A DNA stretch of 64,000 nt, taken from CBDCFL01 sp965216135. GTDB taxonomy: Bacteria; Pseudomonadota; Alphaproteobacteria; Rhodobacterales; Rhodobacteraceae. Below the pieces are notes generated by a model, which made no database searches, was not told where the DNA came from, and saw nothing but the letters and a program-made list of their open reading frames with translations. How positions within the stretch are numbered: position 1 is the first letter of the stretch; the number at the start of each line of letters is the position of its first letter. The stretch spans positions 124,001-188,000 of the forward strand of contig CBDCFL010000018.1 in assembly GCA_965216135.1 (NCBI GenBank), given 5' to 3'. Of this stretch, positions 47,436 to 56,671 are shown one piece after another. The position numbers and the translations under genes are program-made.

Positions 47436-47713
47436 TTACGTTCATTCGGGTGTGCAGGTGGTGGAGGAGCGCCCGCCCGTCGCACCAAAGGTGCGCCACT
47501 AAACATTGGCATGCCTCCGGCATGACAGGGCGGTCGGGTGCTGCCCGGCGGCGCGTACCGCGCCTTGTTGCCGGGCTATAGGTCGCGACGTCCCCGTCGC
47601 GTGGATTTGTCCCCAAACCGCAGACACCAAGGCCCCTGCCCCTCTTGGCAATTTGCCATACGCTTGTCATACGCGTTGCCATACGCAAATCACACGCAGA
47701 TATTGGGGCCAGA

Positions 47714-48025
47714 ATGGACGACCAGACCCGCATCGAACTTGAAGCCGCCGCTTTCCGGGCGCTCAAACGCCATCTGATGGAAAAGCGCACGGATGTGCAG
47801 AATATCGACCTGATGAACCTGTCCGGGTTCTGCCGAAACTGCTTGTCGCGCTGGTATCAGGAAGCCGCGAACGAACGCGGCATCGAGATGGACAAAGACG
47901 CGGCGCGTGAGCTTTTTTACGGGATGAGCATGGCAGATTGGAAAGCCAAGTATCAGCGCGAAACCAGCGGCGAGAATCAAGCAGCGTTCAAGAAGTCTTA
48001 TTCTGACAACGTCGGCGATCCATGA
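47714..48025 (+). CDS. DUF1244 family protein
   Basis: A 103-residue small protein with LEAAAFRALKRHL, the conserved cysteine pair in GFCRNCLSRWY, and MSMADWKAKYQ. DUF1244 proteins are common in Alpha- and Gammaproteobacteria and have no assigned function; the CxxC pair could bind a metal. It lies between repeat copy 2 and the type D IS. Confidence 0.85.
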   Translation: MDDQTRIELEAAAFRALKRHLMEKRTDVQNIDLMNLSGFCRNCLSRWYQEAANERGIEMDKDAARELFYGMSMADWKAKYQRETSGENQAAFKKSYSDNVGDP

Positions 48026-48066
48026 TTTCGCCGTTTTTTTTTTGGCAATACAGCGTTTCCGTTTAT

Positions 48067-49016
48067 TCATGAGGTATATCCTGCTGCCGCGAAGAAGTTC
48101 CAGCACTCGTCTGGTGTGAAGAGATCACAGATTTCGCCGATGGCTGCGATGAGCCGATCGAAGGTGCGCGCGCCGATGCGCCTTAGGTGCGCTTTGAGCT
48201 TTGAGAACGCCATTTCGATCGGGTTCAAGTCAGGGCTGTATGCGGGTAAAAAGAGGAACCAGCAGCCGTGGGCCTTGAGCAGCTCGGTCGCCTTGCCACT
48301 TTTGTGTGTCGCGAGGTTGTCCAGGATGACGACGCTACCGGGCTCAAGTTCCGGGATCAGAACTTTCTCTATGTAGGTGTCGAAGGCAGCACGGTCCATC
48401 GCACCCGAGATTACCCAAGGAGCGACAACCCCCTCGCAGGACAGGCCCGCAATCAAGGTCTGATTGCCCCACCATCGGAACGGGGCAGTCCCCTTGAGAC
48501 GTCGGCCCTTTTGGCTGCGCCCGTACACGCGCGTCATATTCGTGTTTGTACCGGTCTCGTCGATAAAAATCAGCCGCTGAGGCCGCTTGCGCATGATCTT
48601 CTGCCGCCGTACCCAGTCACGCCGCGCGTGTCGTACCTCGGGTTTGTCGCGCTCCTGGGCAATCAGCCCTTTTTTTATATGTGTACCCGTGACGGCGCAG
48701 CAGCGCATCAATGCCACTTGTAGAGCATTCCACCGCGTGAGCGGTAAAGAGCGCGGCCTGCAGCTCTACCAGCGTGATATCGGGATCCTGTTCGATCAGT
48801 TCCGCGAAGAAGGAGACAAACGGCTCCAACTTGCCATTCCCTTTCCTGGCCCCCGACGGAAGCGGCTCCAGGGGTTCGCCATCCCGGACCTTCTTACCCC
48901 AGCGGGCCGCCGTCGCAGGGCTCAGCAACAAAGCTTTGCCGGCCGCGGCCGCACGCATACCGCCATCCATTTGCTGTTTGAACCGGACCCGCAGGTCCAT
49001 CGAAAGTGCATTGCTC
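48067..49016 (-). CDS. IS630-family transposase type D, orfA/orfB with +1 frameshift
   Basis: OrfA starts at MSNALSMDLRVRF (49016) and has the helix-turn-helix half. At the T7 run 48670-48676 (A7 in sense) the frame would have to move +1 (or lose one A by transcript slippage) to go from GYTYKKRAD to HIKKGLIAQERDK. The catalytic half then shows FIDETGTNTNM, VVILDNLATHK and DLNPIEMAFSKLKAHL and ends at 48067. No other lesion was found, so it is probably functional through programmed frameshifting. Confidence 0.8.
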
Positions 49017-49040
49017 ATCTGAAACCCTCCCACACAAGGT

Positions 49041-49079
49041 GAATCAGAAAATAACACCCTTGGGAATCCCCTACGATTC
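49041..49079 (-). promoter_or_regulatory. GANTC triplet upstream of type D transposase
   Basis: GANTC at 49041-49045, 49064-49068 and 49075-49079 (spacing 23 and 11 bp); the middle one is in GGGGATTCCCA. The first lies about 25 bp before the orfA start. Confidence 0.6.
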
Positions 49080-49143
49080 AATCATCAATGGCGACGCTGT
49101 AATACTCAAATAAGACAATATCTTGTGTCGAAACACACGCGCT

Positions 49144-50007
49144 TCATATCGCCCGTTTGCGGCATTCCTGCAGGTAAATCTCGCGCAGCCGTTTGGCCAC
49201 CGGACCCGGGATGCCATCACCCACTTTCGCCCCGTCAATCTCAACAACTGCCTGCACGAAAGCCGTGGCGCTGGTGATGAAGGCTTCATCGGCACCCTGC
49301 GCCTCGGCGATGGTAAAAGCGCGTTCCTCGACCGCCATCTGCGCCTCGGCGGCATAGCGCAGCACCGCAGCACGGGTGATCCCGTGCAGGATGTCGTTGG
49401 ACAATTCGCGGGTAATGATCCGCCCACCTTTGACGATATAAGCGTTGTTTGAGGTGCCCTCGGTCACCCGGCCATCCTCGACCAGCCAGGCGTCATCTGC
49501 ACCGGCTTTTTTGGCCATCATCTTGCCCATCGAGGGGTATAAGAGTTGCACGGTCTTGATGTCGCGCCGCCCCCAGCGCAGATCGTCAATGCTGATCACT
49601 TTAATTCCGCTGCGGCTGGCCGGGCTGTCGGTGATCCCCGGCTTGGCTTGGGTGAAAATCACCACGGTCGGCGTCACGCGACCGGCGTCAGGAAAGACGA
49701 AATCGCGGTCGCCATCAGAGCCGCGGGTGACCTGCAGATAGACCAATCCATCGACAATTGCATTCTTGGCCACCAGTTCGCGGTGCACAGCCAGCAAATC
49801 CCCGGCGGATAACGGTTCGGCCATCTCAAGCTCGCGGCAGGATCGTGCCAGCCGCTCCGAATGGCCGTGAAAGTCGATCAGCTTGCCGTCGAGGACGGAT
49901 GTGACCTCATAAACCGCATCAGCCATCAGAAAGCCGCGGTCAAAGATCGAAACAACCGCCTCTTCTTCGGGCACGTAGTCTCCGTTGACATAAACAATGC
50001 GCGACAT
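49144..50007 (-). CDS. dat: D-amino acid aminotransferase (fold-type IV)
   Basis: A 287-residue PLP aminotransferase: IVYVNGDYVPEEEAVVSIFDRGFL at the N-terminus, the lysine segment RWGRRDIKTVQLLYPSMGK (Schiff-base lysine in DIKT), and VTEGTSNNAYIV and SNDILHGITRAAVL for cofactor binding. These fit D-alanine aminotransferase, which interconverts D-amino acids and 2-oxo acids; branched-chain enzymes of the same fold are the alternative. Start at MSRIVYVN (50007). A few genes upstream are dgcA/dgcN-like genes, so the neighbourhood is devoted to D-amino acids. Confidence 0.88.
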   Translation of the reverse strand: MSRIVYVNGDYVPEEEAVVSIFDRGFLMADAVYEVTSVLDGKLIDFHGHSERLARSCRELEMAEPLSAGDLLAVHRELVAKNAIVDGLVYLQVTRGSDGDRDFVFPDAGRVTPTVVIFTQAKPGITDSPASRSGIKVISIDDLRWGRRDIKTVQLLYPSMGKMMAKKAGADDAWLVEDGRVTEGTSNNAYIVKGGRIITRELSNDILHGITRAAVLRYAAEAQMAVEERAFTIAEAQGADEAFITSATAFVQAVVEIDGAKVGDGIPGPVAKRLREIYLQECRKRAI

Positions 50008-50079
50008 CTCGGCAGATCGCCTTTCGACTAAGTTGGTGCGGTTGCCGCAATAGGGCCGCAACTGGCGCGGGTCAACTGG

Positions 50080-50746
50080 TCAGGGCGCTGGCGCGGTTAT
50101 GCGGACATTGTCGATCAACAACGCGGATTGATGGGAAATGTCCGGGTCGTTCAGAACGCCGAAGGCCAGTCGCTGAAGCCCGCTGGACGTGTATGTGTAG
50201 CTGAACGATTGATAGCCGGTCTCGGTTGTCTGCGACGTGGGTGCGCGCAGATCGGCCGCGGAGAGCTGAAAATTCATCACGTTAACATCCTGGATCAGGT
50301 GCGGCGCACCATCGGCAGCGAAAAATGCGAAATCATCAAACGGCGAGATGATGCCGTCCAGGGTCAGTTCCTCGGTCAGCATGTTCACGTCGAACGTCAG
50401 GATGTCGCCGGCCTGAACGGTGACATCCTGAAACAGCACCACACCGTGGGGGGGTGCTCCCGAACGCCTGCACCGATCCCGGCGGCAGGTTCAGCACGCT
50501 TTCCAGGCTGGCGGGCGGCGCGCCGTCGATGTCACTGGTCTCGACAAAGGCCTGCAGCGACACATCTGTGGGCGTGACGCCGAAGCTGGAGTTTTTGACA
50601 TCGACGCGGATGGGAGTGACGCCGGTTGTCGGGAAATGGCTCCAATGCGTCAGGCCCTGCTCAAAACTGCCGTTCAGGACTTTGCCGGTGCCGCAACCGG
50701 CGGCCAAAAGCGCAAATATAAGCGCGAAACATACCCGAAATACCAT
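50080..50746 (-). pseudogene. Lipoprotein gene with a frameshift in a C7 tract
   Basis: Starts MVFRVCFALIFALLAAGC, a lipoprotein signal with lipobox LAAGC, followed by LNGSFEQGLTHWSHFPTTG, a carbohydrate-binding-like jelly-roll start. At the G7 run near 50448-50454 the frame is lost; with one base fewer it continues PHGVVLFQDVTVQAGDILTF and ends VRITAPAP at 50080. A homopolymer sequencing error or phase variation is as likely as a true mutation. Function unknown. Confidence 0.65.
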
Positions 50747-50825
50747 AAATATCTCCAATCACTGGCTATCAATACTTTCATTGGCAGGCCGTTGCCCGCC
50801 ATTGTCAATCATTGGGCCGCGCGGT

Positions 50826-51791
50826 TTAGCCCCAAAGCTCCGGGCGCGGCGGGTGCACGCCGTCATGGTCATAGACCAACGGCCATTCGCGGTCTTCGGC
50901 CAGCAGCAAGGGACCGTCGAGGTCAACAACCGCCGCACCCTGGGCCACCAGAACCGCCGGCGCCATGGCCAGCGACGAGCCGACCATGCAGCCGACCATC
51001 ACCTGATACCCCCCTGCCAGGGCGGCATCGCGCAGGGCCAAAGCCTCGCTCAGCCCGCCGGTCTTGTCGAGCTTGATGTTGACCATGTCGTATTTGCCGG
51101 TGAGCCCCGGCAAAGAGGCGCGATCATGACAGCTCTCATCGGCACAAACCGGCAAGGGCCGTGAAATCTCGCCCAGCATATCGTCGGCCCCTGCGGGCAA
51201 GGGTTGCTCGACCATCGCCACCCCCAGACGCAGCAAATGCGGGGCGAGATCGGTGTAGATCTCTGCGCTCCAGCCCTCATTCGCATCGACAATGATCTTC
51301 GCGTCAGGCGCGCCCACGCGAACCGCCTCGAGGCGTGCCATGTCATCGGGCGTGCCAAGTTTTATCTTCAGAACCGGGCGGTGCGCATGGCGCGCCGCCG
51401 CCTTTCTCATGTTTTCGGGGCTGTCCAGTGACAGAGTGAAGGCTGTCACTTGCGGACCCGGCGGGGCCAGCCCGGCCAGTTCCCATACCCGGCACCCGGC
51501 CTGTTTGGCCGCTAAATCGCACAGCGCGCAATCTGACGCATTGCGGGCTGCCCCGGTGGGCAAGAGGCCCTGCAGGGCGGCGCGATCGAACTGCTCCGGT
51601 AACCCAGCTATTGCCGCCTCAACGCTGGCAAGCGTTTCGCCGTAGCGGCCATAGGGCACACATTCGCCCCGGCCCGCATGCCCGCCGTCGCGAAGGGTGA
51701 CAGTCAGCACCTCGGCCGCCGTCCGCGACCCGCGCGAGATCGTGAACTTTTCGGCCAGCCGGAAGACATCGCGCGTCACATCAATCTGCAC
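50826..51791 (-). CDS. dgcA: Dipeptide epimerase / DgcA-like racemase (enolase superfamily)
   Basis: A 321-residue enolase-superfamily enzyme: KIKLG (base), VDANEGW, VEQPLP and CADES metal-ligand strands, and NIKLDKTGG with the second lysine. Family members epimerise L-Ala-D/L-Glu. Paired with the DgcN-like gene 103 bp upstream, it corresponds to DgcA of marine bacteria, which racemises N-acylated D-glutamate. Both names are possible; the pairing favours DgcA. Confidence 0.8.
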   Translation of the reverse strand: MQIDVTRDVFRLAEKFTISRGSRTAAEVLTVTLRDGGHAGRGECVPYGRYGETLASVEAAIAGLPEQFDRAALQGLLPTGAARNASDCALCDLAAKQAGCRVWELAGLAPPGPQVTAFTLSLDSPENMRKAAARHAHRPVLKIKLGTPDDMARLEAVRVGAPDAKIIVDANEGWSAEIYTDLAPHLLRLGVAMVEQPLPAGADDMLGEISRPLPVCADESCHDRASLPGLTGKYDMVNIKLDKTGGLSEALALRDAALAGGYQVMVGCMVGSSLAMAPAVLVAQGAAVVDLDGPLLLAEDREWPLVYDHDGVHPPRPELWG

Positions 51792-51894
51792 GCCGCTTGC
51801 CTTTCATCTTGCCCAAAATATCCGCGGGGAGCGCGAGGGGCAGCCAGCCCCTCGCCCGTGGCGATGCGTGAAATGCAGCGCAAATCCTTGTCCC

Positions 51895-52896
51895 TCATAT
51901 CGCCGCCAGCGCATCCACCAGCCGCGCCGCGCCCTGGCGAAAGGGGTCAACCGCGGGCGATCCCATCCGGCTTTCGAACCCTGCCAGACAGGCCAGGGCG
52001 GCATCTTCGCCCAGCCCTTGGGTGTTCACCGAAATACCGATGACGCGTGCTTGCGGGTTTGCCACCTGTGCCAGCTGCAGGGCCAGATCGCGCAAAACCT
52101 CAAGGCTCGGTAACTGAAACCCGGGCAGGCCGCGCATATGGGTGCGCGTCGGCTCGTGGCACAAGATCAGCGCATCGGGCTGGCCGCCGTGGATCAGCGC
52201 CATGGTCACACCTGAATAAGAGACGTGGAACAAAGACCCCTGCCCTTCGATCAGATCCCAGTGATCCTGGTCATTGTCAGGGGTCAGATATTCCACAGCA
52301 CCGGCCATGAAATCGGCAATCACCGCATCCAGCGGCACGCCTTGGCCGGTGATCAGAATGCCGGTCTGGCCGGTGGCGCGGAACGATGATTTCATGCCGC
52401 GTTTGGCCATCTCTGCCTCCATCGCCAGCGCTGTGTACATCTTGCCGACCGAACAATCGGTGCCCACCGCAAGACAGCGCTTGCCTTTGCGCCTGATGCC
52501 GGTGGCTATCGGATAGGCCACCGTCGGCACACGCACATCGTGCAGCGTACGTCCCTGCACCTGAGCCGCCGCCATCAGTTCGGGTTCATTGCGCAACAGG
52601 CTGTGCAAACCGCTGGCCAGATCGAAACCGGCGCCCAGCGCGTCAACCAGAACCTTTTTCCACGCCGCCGAGATCACCCCGCCGCGATTGGCCACGCCGA
52701 TGACCAGGGTCTTGGTCCCGGCCGCATGCGCCTGGTCCAATGTCATGTCCGCCAGTCCCAGGTCGGCTTTGCAGCCGTCCATCCGCAGCTGTCCGACCGC
52801 GAATTCCGGCCGCCAGTCGGCAATACCCTGCGCAACCTTGACCGCCAGCTGGTCGGGCGCATCGCCCAAAAACAACAGATATGGTGTCTGGATCAT
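51895..52896 (-). CDS. dgcN: DgcN-like N-acetyltransferase (DUF1611 family)
   Basis: A 333-residue DUF1611 protein with a P-loop-like segment VGTDCSVGKMYTAL near residue 145 and RATGQTGILITGQGVPLDAVIADF. In marine Pseudoalteromonas the homologue DgcN acetylates D-glutamate for the partner DgcA. Start at MIQTPYLLFLG (52896); five further codons upstream to 52911 are possible. Same orientation as the epimerase, so probably one transcript. Confidence 0.82.
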   Translation of the reverse strand: MIQTPYLLFLGDAPDQLAVKVAQGIADWRPEFAVGQLRMDGCKADLGLADMTLDQAHAAGTKTLVIGVANRGGVISAAWKKVLVDALGAGFDLASGLHSLLRNEPELMAAAQVQGRTLHDVRVPTVAYPIATGIRRKGKRCLAVGTDCSVGKMYTALAMEAEMAKRGMKSSFRATGQTGILITGQGVPLDAVIADFMAGAVEYLTPDNDQDHWDLIEGQGSLFHVSYSGVTMALIHGGQPDALILCHEPTRTHMRGLPGFQLPSLEVLRDLALQLAQVANPQARVIGISVNTQGLGEDAALACLAGFESRMGSPAVDPFRQGAARLVDALAAI

Positions 52897-53020
52897 CGCC
52901 AGCGCCCCCAAATTACCCTGAGCCGAGTCTTAGCTGATATTGCCGAAATTCGGTCGCATTTTGCGCGCATCCGGGCATTTTCCTGCAGTTATTCGCGGAT
53001 CTTCGCCCACTGACGCGATT

Positions 53021-54238
53021 CTAATGCGAGACACGCGCCGACCTTGCCGCGGTGCGCCATAGAATCATCGCCATTATGGCGATGTTGAGCAGGTTCCATC
53101 CGATGCCGTTGATAAATGCCATCTGATAGCTGCCGGTCAGATCGTAAATCCAGCCCGACATCCAGCCCCCAAGCGCCATTCCGAACACGGTGGTCATCAG
53201 AACCACGCCGACGCGGGTGGCGGCCTCTTCGGCCGGCATGTATTCGCGCACAACAATGGCATAGGCCGGAACGATGCCGCCTTGGCTCAACCCGAAGATA
53301 AGCGACACCAGATAGAGCGATACCATCCCGTCAAACGGCAGGAACAGAAACAGCGCCAGACATTGCAGCGAAGCGCCGATCAGGATGGTGCGCACCCCAC
53401 CCAACCGGTCCGACAAGGCGCCAAAGACCAGCCGTGACGCCACCCCGCCCAACAGCATCAGTGACAGCATTTCCGCGCCCACCGCCGGGCCATAGCCAAG
53501 ATCGGTGCAGAAACTGACGATATGGACCTGCGGCATCGACATCGCCACGCAGCAAGCGATCCCAGCCAGGCCCAAGAACAAGGTCAGTTGATTTGCGGAA
53601 AATCGCGTGGCGGCATGACCTGCCGCCATTGGCCCGCCCGCGCGTTTGGTCGCGCCATCCATCTTGCGCCGCCCCAGCACCAGCGCCAGCGGGATCACCA
53701 CGATCAGCGTGATTGCCGCCAATGCCTGATAGACACCGCGCCAGCCATATTGCTGCATGACGCCGGCCAGCAGGATCGGCCAGATTGCACCGGACAGATA
53801 ATTGCCGCTTGCCGTCACCGCCACGGCAATGCCGCGCCTGCGGTTGAACCAGTGCGATATGTCCGCGATCAGCGGGCCGAAACTCGCCGCTGTGCCCAGC
53901 CCGATGACAAATTGCATCACCGTCAGCATCTGGATTGAGCTTGCGGCAGCGCCGACGATATTGCCCGCCGCAATCAGGATGGCCGAGGCAATCAGCGCCC
54001 AGGTGACGCCGTAGCGATCCACAATGCGGCCGACCAGCGCGTTGCCGAGCGCAAAGCCGAGCATCGTGACCGTATACGGCAGCGCGACCCCTGCGCGGTC
54101 GATGCCAAACTCGCCCTGAACCGCCGGCATGACCACGATGATCGACCACATGCCGACGTTGCCGACCATGGCGATTGCCAGCGTGACGCCCAACCGCATC
54201 CAGCTGTATCTACTGTCGTGATGGGGCGGCGATGTCAT
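53021..54238 (-). CDS. MFS transporter
   Basis: A 405-residue major facilitator with 12 predicted helices and the loop motif GRIVDRYGVTW between helices 2 and 3, repeated as GALSDRLGGVR between 8 and 9. The organisation resembles oxalate/formate- or monocarboxylate-type carriers (IVVMPAVQGEFGIDRAGVALPYTV). The substrate cannot be told. Confidence 0.85.
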   Translation of the reverse strand: MTSPPHHDSRYSWMRLGVTLAIAMVGNVGMWSIIVVMPAVQGEFGIDRAGVALPYTVTMLGFALGNALVGRIVDRYGVTWALIASAILIAAGNIVGAAASSIQMLTVMQFVIGLGTAASFGPLIADISHWFNRRRGIAVAVTASGNYLSGAIWPILLAGVMQQYGWRGVYQALAAITLIVVIPLALVLGRRKMDGATKRAGGPMAAGHAATRFSANQLTLFLGLAGIACCVAMSMPQVHIVSFCTDLGYGPAVGAEMLSLMLLGGVASRLVFGALSDRLGGVRTILIGASLQCLALFLFLPFDGMVSLYLVSLIFGLSQGGIVPAYAIVVREYMPAEEAATRVGVVLMTTVFGMALGGWMSGWIYDLTGSYQMAFINGIGWNLLNIAIMAMILWRTAARSARVSH

Positions 54239-54282
54239 GGCCGGACGCTATGGCGCATCTCCACGAGCGTCCAGCGAAAGCA

Positions 54283-55280
54283 TCAGGGCATCCAGGGCAG
54301 CGCGATCAGCGGATGGCTCAGCCAGACATGCCAATCGTGATGCAGGAACTGGCCGACGTAAATCTGTGCGGCCACGAACCACCAGATCGCCAAAAGCAGG
54401 GCAAAACGCAGCCAGCGAAACACCAGCCAGGGCGCACGGCCCGAGGCCGCGCCATCCCCGGCGGCATGCGTCATCTGCGATCCGGCCCAGATCGCGGTTT
54501 CGCCCGCGTCCATGGCCCGCAATGCGGCGCGGGCATAGATGCGCGCCTGCCTGCGGCGCAGGATGATCAATGTCACAAACAGATAGAGCGCCATGATCAC
54601 GGTATTGCGCGCTGCAAAATCGGCGATTTGCTCAGGGGCGAAATCGGCAAATCCGGGGACTATCTGTTCTGCGAATACCGGCAGCCCGCGCGCCGCAAAG
54701 ACCGGCAGCGCCAGAATTGCCAGACCGGCCGCCCACCAGACCGCCTGCCACCCCGAATGGCGCACCGCACTTCTGATACGGCCGAATTCGAAAAACGCCG
54801 ACAGACGGCCCTCGACGGCCAGATGCGCCTGGGCCATAGGCAGCCAGATCATCATCACCATGAAAATCAGAACGCCCGACAGGCCGGTCAGCGGCCCGAT
54901 CACCGCCTGCTCATAGCCCTTGTTGAAGGAATTGTCCCAACCCGCCCACCAACTGGCGACCCAGAAACCGGCAAACGGCAATGTGCCAAGCGCGAGTGCC
55001 ACGACCGCCGTGATACCATCACGGATATTGGCCGCCAGCCCGCCGGCGGCTCGCGCGACCAATCCGCTGCCCGGATCGCCCATAACCCAGCCGGGCCGCG
55101 GCCCGGTAACTGCCCCTGTCGCGCGGCCCGCGTGATAGCGCATATCGCGCATCAGCCAGCCAAAAGCAGAATTGCGGTTACCGGGGTCAGGCCGACCGCG
55201 GTTCCGATGATGACATCCTTGATCCAGGATACCAGCCGGACAGCGCCGGACGGTCGCACGTTAATGGCTGCGTCGGTCAC
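54283..55280 (-). CDS. Multi-pass membrane protein, apparent frameshift near 55158
   Basis: The downstream frame (54283-55152, 289 residues) has about six hydrophobic segments and no family I recognise with certainty (DUF4013-like). A preceding 42-codon frame starts at GTG 55280, overlapping the phosphatase stop (GTGA), and ends GLTPVTAILLLAG at a TGA that overlaps the next ATG. Adding one G in the TTTTGG at about 55158 would join both as ILLLGWLMRDMRYHAG. Either it is one gene with a 1-bp loss, or a tiny coupled membrane peptide plus a second gene. Confidence 0.6.
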
Positions 55281-56371
55281 GTCGAAAGCCCCGACAAAAC
55301 GTCACCTTCTGCGCGGGCAGCGCGTATGCCCATGATCGCGGCAATTGTCGGCGCTATGGCTACCTGTTCGACCCGGCGGTCCATCACCCGGCCCCGCGCG
55401 ATACCCGGACCAAATGCCAGCGCCCATATTTCATGCGCCGAGCGGGTGTTGAAATGATGCTGAAACGGTACCGACATCAGCCCGTTGGCGTCGCGCCCGC
55501 AATCCGGCGCGATGACGAAGACTGTGTTGTCCGCGTAAAACGGGTCGCGGTCGGCGAAATCGACGAGCTCTTTCAGCCCCTCGTCTATGATCGAAATGGC
55601 GCGGGTGTAGTGGCTGGCATTGCCCCAGTGGACGTAGTCGGTATCCTGATAATTCACCATCATCAGGTGCGGCCTAAGCTCGGCCATTGCCCGCAGCGCA
55701 AGGGCCGTCAGCAGCCGGTCACCGCGCGGATTCCTGAACCCGTCATCGCCATAATGCGACCGCCAGCCCGCCCAGAAATCCTGCAGCGGGGCCGATTGAT
55801 CGGGCACGATCTGGCGGTGATCCTTGGCCAGAAGCGCGGTATAATCCTGTTGCGCCTTCTCAAGTGCTTTTTCGTCGGGACCGCCCTCGCGCAGGATTTG
55901 CGCGGTTTTGTAAATCTTGAAACGGTGCAGGCTCAGCATTTCAGAGCGGAAGTTGATGCCAAAATGGCCGTGCATTCCGTAAGTGAAAAACTCTTCCTGC
56001 GCGCGATCCTCGCCATTGACCAGCAACACCTGGTGGGACGGGATGTCGAAAGCCTCGCGCAGGTATTCAAACAGCGTCGGTTCCGTCGGCTCGAGCCGGT
56101 CGTCGAGAAATTTCGATCCGGCATCGCGGTAGGCTTCATAACGCCCGGTCAGGATATTCAGCGTGCCCTCGGCGTGGCTGGTATTGCCGCCTTCCATCTG
56201 AGAAATGACCATATTGGGGATCAGCACCCCGCGTTCGGTCAAAACATGGCGCAAGTAAGGGGCATAAGTGGTTGCGGCATCAATGGTTTCGGCCCGGCGC
56301 ACGCCGCCGCCAAAACGGATCAGAATGATATTTGGGCCTCTGTAGGGTGCAGCATGAGTGGTGAGCGGCAA
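55277..56371 (-). CDS. Alkaline-phosphatase-superfamily hydrolase (sulfatase/phosphodiesterase-like)
   Basis: A 364-residue protein of the alkaline phosphatase fold: GPNIILIRFGGGVRR at the start, EGGNTSHAEGTLNILTGRYE around the expected nucleophile (Thr/Ser), YQDTDYVHWGNASHY and VIAPDCGRDANG, HFNTRSAHEIW for metals. The frame begins at TTG (56371); upstream codons in frame read RQFNIGLAAGVGAAG, the look of a Tat signal peptide, but a TGA directly precedes them. The true start may have been lost by a small change. Confidence 0.75.
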   Translation of the reverse strand: MPLTTHAAPYRGPNIILIRFGGGVRRAETIDAATTYAPYLRHVLTERGVLIPNMVISQMEGGNTSHAEGTLNILTGRYEAYRDAGSKFLDDRLEPTEPTLFEYLREAFDIPSHQVLLVNGEDRAQEEFFTYGMHGHFGINFRSEMLSLHRFKIYKTAQILREGGPDEKALEKAQQDYTALLAKDHRQIVPDQSAPLQDFWAGWRSHYGDDGFRNPRGDRLLTALALRAMAELRPHLMMVNYQDTDYVHWGNASHYTRAISIIDEGLKELVDFADRDPFYADNTVFVIAPDCGRDANGLMSVPFQHHFNTRSAHEIWALAFGPGIARGRVMDRRVEQVAIAPTIAAIMGIRAARAEGDVLSGLST

Positions 56372-56671
56372 TCCCGCGGCGCCAACTCCCGCGGCAAGGC
56401 CAATGTTAAATTGGCGTCAGTCCAAATCGTGCTCCTTGTCTTCCACCCCCTTACCTTATCAAATCGGACCCGGCAGGCCTCAGTTCAAGGCAGGCGCGCT
56501 TGCCTCGGCGTGATTTCGCCAGTTTATACGCGCGTTGGTCAATCGCTGCGCCGATATCCATGCCCGTTTCGCTGGCATGTCTGGCAATGCCGCTCATCGA
56601 CACGTTGCCAGCGGGCCCCTGCTGCGCCAGAGTCAGACCAAATGGTGCTGCGGGGCCAAACCGGACGATCC

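Larger units (their letters stand above)
46198..47580. repeat. Composite palindromic intergenic repeat, copy 2, split by IS630 A3
   Basis: The left half (GGGCAGTGCCCGGCC, GGTTGAGGTCCGCG) ends at 46270 and the right half (GGAGCGCCCGCCCGTCG, GGGTGCTGCCCGGCGG) starts after 47438. Closing the gap over the TTA duplication reproduces the layout of copy 1. Confidence 0.7.
48049..49101 (-). mobile_element. IS630-family element type D
   Basis: Imperfect inverted ends TACAGCGTTTCCGTTTATTCATGA and, inverted, TACAGCGTCGCCATTGATGATTGA (shared core TACAGCGT), bounded by TA at 48049-48050 and 49100-49101. Size ~1053 bp. The only copy in the window, apparently uninterrupted. Confidence 0.8.
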
